Assembly: GCA_902782795.1 (NCBI GenBank)
Contig: CACZOT010000039.1
Location: 1-8,837 of the forward strand
Origin: an uncultured Eubacteriales bacterium
GTDB lineage: Bacteria; Bacillota; Clostridia; Christensenellales; Aristaeellaceae
Direction: 5' to 3'
Length of the DNA stretch: 8,837 nucleotides
Of this stretch, positions 1 through 5,839 are shown one piece after another (the stretch's first letter is position 1; the number at the start of each line of letters is the position of its first letter). The notes under the pieces were generated by a model. That model saw only the letters and a list, made by a program, of their open reading frames with translations. It ran no database searches and was not told the DNA's origin. A program made the position numbers and the translations under genes.

Positions 1-696
1 AAGCGGCTTATCGCCAAGGGTCTGGCTCAGGATCCGCGCGTCCGGGCCGCCATCGAAGGCCACAAGCTGGTCGTCCTCGCGGGGACGACGAACGGCTACC
101 TCATGGAGGAGCTCTGCCCCGGCTTCGACAAGCGCCTCTTCTTCCGCGGCGTGACCGTCGCGCCCGGCGCGAAGCTGCCCGTAAAAGAGCGCGCGTTCGA
201 TTGCGTCCTCACCCGGGACGGGCTCGACACCAGCCGCGATATCTTCTCCGTCCTCCCGGAACTCGCGCCTGGCGACGTTCTCGTCAAAGGCGCGAACGCT
301 GTGTATCTGCCCGAACGGCAGGCGGGCGTGCTCATCGGCAGCGATAACGGAGGCACCATCGCCGCCTGCACGACCGCGGTGATGGGCAAGCGTGTGGAGC
401 TGATCCTGCCGGTCGGCGTGGAAAAGCGCGTGGATGAGCCCATCGACCGGCTGGTCCAGCGCGTCAACGCAGCCGACGGAGCGGGCCCGCGCCTCTGGAG
501 CGCCGCCGGGCGCGCTTATACCGAGCTGGACGCCATCGAGGCCCTTACAGGCGCGAAGGCTTCCCTCGCCGCCGCGGGCGGGATCTGCGGCGCGGAGGGC
601 GCGTCCTGGATCCTGTGCGAGGGCGCGCCGGAGCAGATCGCCGCCTGCGTGAAGCTGATGGGATCCGTCGCCGCCGAGCCGGCGTTCGCGTTCTGA
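1..696 (+). CDS. Conserved protein of unknown function, 5'-truncated
   Basis: The reading frame is open from base 1 and ends at TGA 694-696, so the start lies outside the window and 231 residues are visible. It opens with KRLIAKGLAQ. Further on it has a Gly/Thr-rich turn GTTNGY (residues 28-33), a stretch GDVLVKGANAVYL (about 92-104), then GSDNGGTIAACTTAVMGKRV (about 113-132) and LPVGVEKRV. The C-terminus is rich in Ala and Gly. There is no transmembrane segment in the visible part, so it is probably cytoplasmic. I recognise no family with certainty. The order 'G-NA, Gly/Asn-rich loop, hydrophobic strand, G-x-x-K' faintly resembles LUD (LutC/YkgG-like) domains, but this is only an impression. 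The gene is followed after 14 bases by a strong terminator, so it is the last gene of its transcript. Coding status is secure and function is not. Confidence 0.85.
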   Translation, partial: KRLIAKGLAQDPRVRAAIEGHKLVVLAGTTNGYLMEELCPGFDKRLFFRGVTVAPGAKLPVKERAFDCVLTRDGLDTSRDIFSVLPELAPGDVLVKGANAVYLPERQAGVLIGSDNGGTIAACTTAVMGKRVELILPVGVEKRVDEPIDRLVQRVNAADGAGPRLWSAAGRAYTELDAIEALTGAKASLAAAGGICGAEGASWILCEGAPEQIAACVKLMGSVAAEPAFAF

Positions 697-710
697 GTTC
701 TCCTGTTTAT

Positions 711-750
711 AAAACAGACTCCGGTCTATTTAGACCGAAGTCTGTTTTGT
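711..750 (+). terminator. Rho-independent terminator after the first gene
   Basis: The arms AAAACAGACT (711-720) and AGTCTGTTTT (739-748) pair perfectly. They continue inwards through one C/A mismatch (721/738) into CGGTCT (722-727) pairing with AGACCG (732-737), with a four-base ATTT loop. The right arm ends in TTTTGTT. The A-rich left edge means the - strand copy is also a hairpin ending in TTTTAT, so it could stop transcription from either side. It lies 14 bases after the stop codon at 696. Confidence 0.88.
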
Positions 751-817
751 TGCGCCGGAATACACCCTCCCGCCCTGAAAAACATCGATTTCGCCCCAGC
801 TGTTAACCTTTCGTTGC

Positions 818-847
818 TCGACAAGCGGCCCTCCCCGGGGCTATAAT
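818..847 (+). promoter_or_regulatory. Probable sigma-70-type promoter of the rRNA methyltransferase unit
   Basis: The -10 box is a perfect TATAAT (842-847). TCGACA (818-823), one base off TTGACA apart from the second position, lies 18 bases upstream and is the best -35 candidate. The spacer carries the perfect palindrome CCCCGGGG (833-840), which might be an operator or chance in GC-rich DNA. The promoter follows the upstream terminator and lies 34 bases before the GTG start, which supports it. No promoter was measured. Confidence 0.65.
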
Positions 848-881
848 GACATGAAAACCGTATCGGAAGGAGGCGTGGGGC

Positions 882-2024
882 GTGGAATGGATCGCCAGCG
901 CCGCGTTCGGCCTGGAAGGGCCTGTTGCGAGCGAGCTGCGCGCCCTGGGCCTGAAGGACGTGCGCCCCCAGGATACGGGCGGCGTGCGCTTCTCCGGGAC
1001 GGGCGCCGATGCCTTTCGCGCCGATCTCTGGCTGCGCTCGGCGGACCGCGTGCTGCTCGTGGCGGCGGAGGGAGAGGCGCGCTCCTTCGAAGAGCTCTTC
1101 CAGCTCGCGGGCGGCTTTGCCTGGGAGAAGATCCTCCCCCGCGACGCCCGCTTCCCCGTGCGCGCCCACTGCGCGCGCTCGCAGCTGATGAGCCCGTCCG
1201 ATTGCCAGGCCATCGTCAAAAAGGCCGTGGCAGACCGGCTCAGCCGCGCGTATCGCCTGAAATGGCTGCCCGAGGACGGCGCTTCCTTTGCCATAGACGT
1301 CTCCATCCGGCGGGATCGGGTCCTGCTGTGCCTGGATACCTCCGGCGACGCCCTCAACCGCCGCGGCTACCGTACCTGGAACGGCGAGGCTCCCCTGCGT
1401 GAAACGCTGGCGGCCGCCCTGGTGCGCATGAGCCCCTGGCGGCCTGGCATGGCCTTCTGGGACCCCATGTGCGGCACGGGCTCCATCGCCCTGGAGGCGG
1501 CGCTCATGGCGGCGGACCGCGCGCCGGGGCTCGTGCGTCCCTTTGACATCGAGCGCTGGCCGCTCCTGCCCGCGAAGGAATCTGCGCACATTCGCGCCGA
1601 GGCGGAGGAGCGCTTCCGGCAGGGCATGGAGAGGGAGTTCCTCATCGGCGGTTCGGATATCGACCCGGAGCCTCTGGAACTGGCCCGGCGGCACGCCAAA
1701 CAGGCCGGCATGGAGAGCCGCGTCACGCTCCGGCAATGCGACGCGCGCGATCTCGTCCTGCCCGCCGAGCGCGGCGTGATCGTCACCAACCCGCCCTACG
1801 GCGAGCGCCTCGGCGACCGCAAGACCGCCCAGGACGCCGCCGCTGCTCTCGGCGCCTTATGGCGCAGGAACCCGGGCTGGACCGTCTGCGCTATCTCTCC
1901 GGAAAGCGGCTTCGAGCGCGCCTTCGGACGGCGGGCGGACAGGAGACGCCGCCTGTACAACGGCCGCATCGAGTGCGAATATATGACCTTCCTCTCGCAA
2001 AACCAGCAAAAACGCGATCTGTAG
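882..2024 (+). CDS. THUMP-domain class I SAM-dependent rRNA methyltransferase (RlmL/YpsC family)
   Basis: This predicted 380-residue cytoplasmic enzyme transfers a methyl group from S-adenosylmethionine to a guanine of 23S rRNA. The relative E. coli RlmL makes m2G2445, while the exact target here is inferred. The N-terminal part (about 1-155) is the ferredoxin-like/THUMP RNA-binding region, ending in the family signature LDTSGDALNRRGYR (151-164). The Rossmann methyltransferase domain follows, with SAM motif I DPMCGTGSIALEAA (194-207), the acidic-loop motif GSDIDPEPLELA (257-268), and catalytic motif NPPYGERLG (303-311). The length matches stand-alone Firmicutes YpsC (about 380) rather than the fused RlmKL of E. 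coli. The start is GTG at 882, chosen because AAGGAGG (867-873) lies 8 bases upstream and the protein begins MEWIASAAFGLEG, as relatives do. It has its own promoter and is followed 23 bases later by a glycosidase gene with no terminator between them. Confidence 0.93.
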   Translation: MEWIASAAFGLEGPVASELRALGLKDVRPQDTGGVRFSGTGADAFRADLWLRSADRVLLVAAEGEARSFEELFQLAGGFAWEKILPRDARFPVRAHCARSQLMSPSDCQAIVKKAVADRLSRAYRLKWLPEDGASFAIDVSIRRDRVLLCLDTSGDALNRRGYRTWNGEAPLRETLAAALVRMSPWRPGMAFWDPMCGTGSIALEAALMAADRAPGLVRPFDIERWPLLPAKESAHIRAEAEERFRQGMEREFLIGGSDIDPEPLELARRHAKQAGMESRVTLRQCDARDLVLPAERGVIVTNPPYGERLGDRKTAQDAAAALGALWRRNPGWTVCAISPESGFERAFGRRADRRRRLYNGRIECEYMTFLSQNQQKRDL

Positions 2025-2047
2025 ACCCCAAAACGGAGGTGCCCGAA

Positions 2048-4000
2048 ATGATCGGAAAGGCGATTTTCAACAAAGCCCCCCTGCCGCCGAACCAGCTTGC
2101 TCCCCTGCCCCTCGGCGCGATCCGTCCGGAGGGCTGGCTGCTGGAGCAGCTGCGCGCCTGCGCGGACGGCCTCACCGGCCATCTGTGGGAATTCTGGCCG
2201 GACGTGAGCGAAAAATGTGCCTGGCTGGGCGGCGACGGCGACGGCTGGGAGCGCGCGCCCTATTATCTGGACGGCCTCGTCCCCCTGGCCTGGGAGCTGG
2301 ACGACGAGCGTCTGCAGGAGGTCTGCCGCCGCTATATCGAGGCCATCCTCGCCTCGCAGCGGGAGGACGGCTGGTTCGGCCCGGAATCCAACAGCGATTA
2401 CTGGCCGAACATGATCGTCCTCAAGGTGATGATGCAGTACTTCACCGCCACGGGCGACAAGCGCGCCCTGAGCTTCATGGACAAATACCTCAAATATGAG
2501 TACCGCACCATCGAGGACGAGCCCCTGTGCGATTGGGCCGTGGCCCGCGCCCAGGAGAACATGCTCGCGGCGGAGTGGCTCTACAACCTCACGGGGCAGA
2601 AGTATCTGCTGGAGCTTCTGCGCAAGCTGCGCGACCAGAGCCTGGATTGGACCAACCATCTCCACTCCTTCCCGCACATCCGCGCCATGAGCCGCGCCTT
2701 CACCTGGGAAAGGCTGCGCAACGGCCGCCAGGGCGAGCAGAGCACCCTCAAGGGCACGGACCGCCCCTATTTCGCCACGCAGTACCATCTCTCCCACGGC
2801 GTGAACGTCGCCATGGCCCTCAAGGCCCCCGGCGTGGTGAGCATGTTCAAGAGCGGTTATAAGGAACAAAACGCCTTCCGCGCCGGCTGGCAGAAGCTGA
2901 TGAAGCACCACGGCGTGGCCACGGGCATCTTCACCTGCGACGAGCATCTCAACGGCGACAGCCCCGTGCAGGGCACCGAGCTGTGCGCCATCGTGGAGGC
3001 CATGTTCTCCATGGAGACGCTGATCGGCCTGGGCAATTTTGACCAGGACCTGCCCGATATGCTCGAAAAGCTGGCCTTCAACGCCCTGCCCGGCGTCACC
3101 ACCGCGGACATGCGCTCCCACCAGTACGACGAGCAGGTCAACCAGGTGCGCGCGACGGTCGAGCCGCGCAACTGGTACAACAACGGCGACGACAGCAACA
3201 TCTACGGCCTGGAGCCGCATTTCGGCTGCTGCACGGCCAACATGCACCAGGGCTGGCCGAAGTTCGTCTCCCACCTGTGGTACGCCACCGCCGACGACGG
3301 CCTCGCCGCCGTCAGCTACGCCCCCTGCGCCGTGCGCTTCCACGCGGGCGGAGTGCCGGTGCGCCTCAAGGTGGATACGGTCTACCCCTTCGGGCAGACG
3401 GTGCGCATCTCCGTCACGCCCAAGGCCCCGGCCGATTTCCCGCTGTACCTGCGCGTTCCCCGCTGGGCCAAGGACGCCCTCATCCACCTGCCCGACGGCG
3501 AGATCATGAGCGTCGTCTCCGGCGAGACGGCCTGCCTGCGCCGCGTATGGAACGCGGGCGACGAGGTGCGCATGGAGCTGCCGATGGAGCCGCGCGTCAC
3601 GCGCTGGTACCACCGCAGCGCCGCCGTGGAGCTCGGGCCGCTGCTCATGGCCTTCCGCCCCAGGGAGAACTGGGTCAAGCTCGTAGACCGGCCCTTCTCC
3701 TGCGATTGGCAGGTCACCACAGACGAGAAATGGAACTGGGCCCTTTTCGCCGAAGAGCCCATGAAGGCCGTGTTCCAGCCGGAACACGTCTCCGCCTTCG
3801 GCCAGGGCCAGAGCGCCGTGAAGGTCTGCTGCAAGGCCGCCCTCGCCCCGGGCTGGGAGATGGAGAAGGGCAGCGCCGCGCCGCCGCCCGTGCTCCCGGA
3901 GATCGACCCGGAGAGTGTTACCACCATCGAGCTCGTTCCCTTCGGCGACACGGGCCTGCGCATCGCCCAGTTCCCCACCGCCGCCGAGCCCACCGCCTGA
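2048..4000 (+). CDS. GH127-like (DUF1680) glycoside hydrolase, probable beta-L-arabinofuranosidase type
   Basis: This 650-residue enzyme should release a terminal sugar, by family precedent beta-L-arabinofuranose, from plant-derived oligosaccharides. The exact substrate is not readable from sequence. Residues about 20-410 fit the (alpha/alpha)6 barrel, and 420-650 the beta-sandwich part. In the characterised Bifidobacterium HypBA1, a zinc ion is held by Glu338, Cys340, Cys417 and Cys418, and Cys417 is the nucleophile. The same pattern is present here as GTELC (Glu311, Cys313) and FGCCTANMHQGWPKF (Cys394, Cys395). Glu299 in CDEHL is a candidate acid/base, on a shorter loop than in HypBA1. There is no signal peptide, so it acts in the cytoplasm on imported sugar. 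The start is ATG 2048, with GGAGGT (2035-2040) 7 bases upstream. The frame is open back to 1736, but that stretch only overlaps the previous gene. No sugar transporter or regulator lies nearby. Family is firm, substrate is not. Confidence 0.9.
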   Translation: MIGKAIFNKAPLPPNQLAPLPLGAIRPEGWLLEQLRACADGLTGHLWEFWPDVSEKCAWLGGDGDGWERAPYYLDGLVPLAWELDDERLQEVCRRYIEAILASQREDGWFGPESNSDYWPNMIVLKVMMQYFTATGDKRALSFMDKYLKYEYRTIEDEPLCDWAVARAQENMLAAEWLYNLTGQKYLLELLRKLRDQSLDWTNHLHSFPHIRAMSRAFTWERLRNGRQGEQSTLKGTDRPYFATQYHLSHGVNVAMALKAPGVVSMFKSGYKEQNAFRAGWQKLMKHHGVATGIFTCDEHLNGDSPVQGTELCAIVEAMFSMETLIGLGNFDQDLPDMLEKLAFNALPGVTTADMRSHQYDEQVNQVRATVEPRNWYNNGDDSNIYGLEPHFGCCTANMHQGWPKFVSHLWYATADDGLAAVSYAPCAVRFHAGGVPVRLKVDTVYPFGQTVRISVTPKAPADFPLYLRVPRWAKDALIHLPDGEIMSVVSGETACLRRVWNAGDEVRMELPMEPRVTRWYHRSAAVELGPLLMAFRPRENWVKLVDRPFSCDWQVTTDEKWNWALFAEEPMKAVFQPEHVSAFGQGQSAVKVCCKAALAPGWEMEKGSAAPPPVLPEIDPESVTTIELVPFGDTGLRIAQFPTAAEPTA

Positions 4001-4065
4001 GCGCGCGTTCGCTCCCGAAAGCACGGTTTTCAGACGCCCCCGCGCGGGTTTGGAACCTGTATCTA

Positions 4066-4101
4066 TTGACGGTGCACACAGCCGCGTGGTATCCTTATAG
4101 T
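4066..4101 (+). promoter_or_regulatory. Probable promoter of the secreted-protein gene
   Basis: TTGACG (4066-4071) matches the -35 consensus in five of six positions. TATCCT (4090-4095) lies 18 bases downstream and is the best-spaced -10. TATAGT (4096-4101) is a better -10 by sequence, but sits 24 bases away and would need a different, weak -35 (TGCACA, 4073-4078). Either choice gives a start of transcription near 4102-4108. The stretch 4001-4065 between the glycosidase stop and this promoter holds only a short CCCGCGCGGG palindrome (4039-4048) and no convincing terminator, so read-through from upstream is possible. Confidence 0.6.
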
Positions 4102-4110
4102 GTCATCAAA

Positions 4111-4127
4111 GCGCGGGTACGCCGCGC
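4111..4127 (+). other. Short GC hairpin at the expected 5' end of the mRNA
   Basis: GCGCGG (4111-4116) pairs perfectly with CCGCGC (4122-4127) around a GTACG loop. It lies a few bases after the predicted transcription start and 34 bases before the start codon, so it does not cover the ribosome site. Hairpins in this position are known to protect some bacterial mRNAs from decay. That role is an inference here, and chance is possible in GC-rich DNA. Confidence 0.4.
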
Positions 4128-4145
4128 CAGAATACAACGATAAAT

Positions 4146-4160
4146 AGGAGTGATCACCTC
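4146..4160 (+). promoter_or_regulatory. Unusual ribosome binding site with an anti-Shine-Dalgarno look-alike
   Basis: AGGAG (4146-4150) lies 10 bases before ATG 4161. It is followed by TGATC, so it matches the extended complement of the 16S rRNA tail except for one missing G. The next bases, GATCACCTC (4152-4160), are identical to part of the 16S rRNA 3' tail itself, because GTGATCAC (4150-4157) is a palindrome. This fixes the start codon at 4161 and is discussed as a finding. Confidence 0.7.
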
Positions 4161-5642
4161 ATGAAGACCAAGCTCACCCGTCTCCTGGCCGTCCTGATGA
4201 GCGTTTTGATGCTGGCCCTGCCCACGCTCGCCAGCGCGGAAGCGTTCGAGATCTACGCGACTATTTCCGACCCGAAGCTGTCTGTCGGCGAGGCGACGAT
4301 CGACCTGGCCGGCCTCTCCCTGGAGTGCACCGCCGAGCAGGCTGAGGACGCCACCTCCCTGCTACTGAACCTGCTCGCCTCCGGCCAGAAGGCCGTCTCC
4401 GTGCACGCCGCCTTCGGCGAGAAGGGCATCCAGGCCTACATCGAGGGCATGTCCAGCGCCTTCGTCGTCTCTCCGGAAGCCATCAAGGCCCTCGGCGAGC
4501 AGATGATCCAGGCCTCCGGCATGTCCGGCATGCTGGATATGAACAAGCTCGGCTCCTTCGACCTCTCCACCATGATCAGCGAGGAAGCGCTCGGCAAGTT
4601 CATGAACACCGTGCAGCAGTTGGCCTCCGAGGTCATCCAGGGCGAGCCTGTCGAGGACAAGTTCGTCACCCTGTCCGGTGCTGAAGTCGCCGCCTCCCGC
4701 ATCGATTTCAAGGTCACTCCCGAGCATCTGGCCGCCATCGTGGACGCTGAGATCGAGCTCATCGAGTCCAGCCCCATTTCCGAGCAGATCCACACCGCCC
4801 TTGAGCAGCAGGGCCAGGACGCCCCGCTCAAGGACCTCGTGAACGTCGATCCCGACAACCTGCCTACCATCGAAGGCTCCATCTTCTACTCCACCGAGTC
4901 CCAGGATCTCCATGTGGAAGGCTCCGTCACCGTCGATGAGAGCTCCGCTCCCCTCACCATCGATTTCTCCCAGACCGACGAAGGCACTTTCGCCACCGGT
5001 TCTCTGAAGCAGCCGGACGAGGGCTCCCAGGAGCTTGCCTTCCAGTTCTCCGCCACGCCCAGCACCGCCGTTGAGATCGAGGCGGTCGTCAATGGTGAAA
5101 TCGGCCTGTACGACCACACCGACGACGGCGTCGAGACCATCTTCTGCTTCACCGTTTCCGCTTACGCTGAGCCCGCCGGCAACGACAGCGTGACCCACTA
5201 CCTCCTGCTCAACGGCGAGGCCGAAGACAACACTTTCTCCTTCTCCTTCACCACCTGCAACGATCCGGAGAACGAATCCGTCGTGCTCGCCTTCTCCGCT
5301 GACAGCGACGGCGAGAAGGCGGTCTTCAGCCTCGACTTCAACGGCAAGGCCGTCCAGTCCGACAAGGCTTTCGGCCACGAGGGCATCCTGAGCCTTTCCG
5401 TCGAATCCAACGGCCAGGCCGTCAGCTTCCAGACCGGCCTCGCCTTCGGCGTGTGCACCGCTGAGGATTCCATCGCCTTCGACTTCTCCGGGCTGCCGGC
5501 CATCGACGTGACCTCCATCACCGAGGAGTCCGCCGAGGGTCTCCAGAACGAGCTGATGGGCATCGTCCAAAACGCTCTTGGCGCTCTGATGCAGGTGCCC
5601 GGCGTCGCCGCCCTCATGAGCTCCATGCAGGCCCAGGGCTGA
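4161..5642 (+). CDS. Secreted, very acidic protein of unknown function
   Basis: I do not recognise a named family for this 493-residue protein. It starts with a clear Sec signal peptide: a basic N-region (MKTKLTR), a hydrophobic core (about 8-20), and an A-x-A site giving probable cleavage after Ala26. There is no lipobox cysteine, C-terminal anchor or LPxTG motif, so it is probably released or loosely held outside the cell. The first part (about 50-235) looks mainly helical. The part from about 236 to 450 has alternating polar and hydrophobic residues typical of a large beta-sheet. By hand count the mature chain has about 76 Asp+Glu against 13 Lys and one Arg (Arg180), no Trp, and cysteines at 56, 329, 366 and 432. 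The phrase VTLSGAEVAASRIDFKVTPE (169-188) resembles the style of clostridial lipoprotein-like proteins of unknown role. It has its own promoter and terminator, so it is probably monocistronic. Confidence 0.9.
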   Translation: MKTKLTRLLAVLMSVLMLALPTLASAEAFEIYATISDPKLSVGEATIDLAGLSLECTAEQAEDATSLLLNLLASGQKAVSVHAAFGEKGIQAYIEGMSSAFVVSPEAIKALGEQMIQASGMSGMLDMNKLGSFDLSTMISEEALGKFMNTVQQLASEVIQGEPVEDKFVTLSGAEVAASRIDFKVTPEHLAAIVDAEIELIESSPISEQIHTALEQQGQDAPLKDLVNVDPDNLPTIEGSIFYSTESQDLHVEGSVTVDESSAPLTIDFSQTDEGTFATGSLKQPDEGSQELAFQFSATPSTAVEIEAVVNGEIGLYDHTDDGVETIFCFTVSAYAEPAGNDSVTHYLLLNGEAEDNTFSFSFTTCNDPENESVVLAFSADSDGEKAVFSLDFNGKAVQSDKAFGHEGILSLSVESNGQAVSFQTGLAFGVCTAEDSIAFDFSGLPAIDVTSITEESAEGLQNELMGIVQNALGALMQVPGVAALMSSMQAQG

Positions 5643-5673
5643 GCATAACCCAGTAGCCTTACGATCGCAAGAC

Positions 5674-5716
5674 AAAAAGCCTGTCCCGGAAACCACCGGG
5701 GCGGGCTTTTTCGTTT
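5674..5716 (+). terminator. Terminator of the secreted-protein gene
   Basis: Sixteen bases at 5674-5689 pair without a break, counting two G-U pairs, with 5696-5711 around the loop AAACCA. The stem begins with five A's and ends in five T's, followed by CGTTT. It lies 31 bases after the stop codon at 5642. Because of the A-run on the left it could also act on the opposite strand as a back-up stop for the converging operon. Confidence 0.9.
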
Positions 5717-5739
5717 CCCTGTCGGCGCCCGGCTTCATC

Positions 5740-5785
5740 AAAAAGGGGTTCCGGCTTCCTGAAAAGCAGGACGCCGGAACCCTTT
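5740..5785 (-). terminator. Terminator of the relA-dtd-MBL-hemZ operon
   Basis: Read on the - strand, GCCGGAAC and its flanks form a long hairpin. The arm at 5773-5785 pairs with 5742-5755 with one bulged G. After a T/C mismatch, CAGGA (5767-5771) pairs with TCCTG (5757-5761) round an AAAAG loop. On the - strand the stem runs directly into five T's (complement of 5740-5744). It lies 54 bases beyond the hemZ stop codon. Confidence 0.85.
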
Positions 5786-5839
5786 GCTTGTCCTCCGGAC
5801 GGCTTTCTGTGATCGCGCGCCCCGCCAACGGCGCGGCCC

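Noticed and set aside
833..840. CCCCGGGG palindrome between the -35 and -10 as a repressor operator
   Set aside because: Eight bases of pure GC palindrome are expected by chance in such DNA, and no regulator gene or second copy is visible. It is noted only within the promoter entry.
1736..2047. Longer N-terminus for the glycosidase, starting inside the methyltransferase gene
   Set aside because: The extra residues are an Arg-rich out-of-frame reading of the methyltransferase. ATG 2048 has an ideal ribosome site and the expected family start.
1796..4024. A 742-codon open frame on the - strand, opposite the glycosidase
   Set aside because: It is a mirror of the GC-rich codon pattern of the real + strand gene. 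It is rich in Ala, Gly, His and Arg, has no family motifs, and covers several real gene boundaries.
4001..4065. Terminator after the glycosidase
   Set aside because: The only inverted repeat, CCCGCGCGGG (4039-4048), has three pairs around a four-base loop and only a short T run. It is too weak to call.
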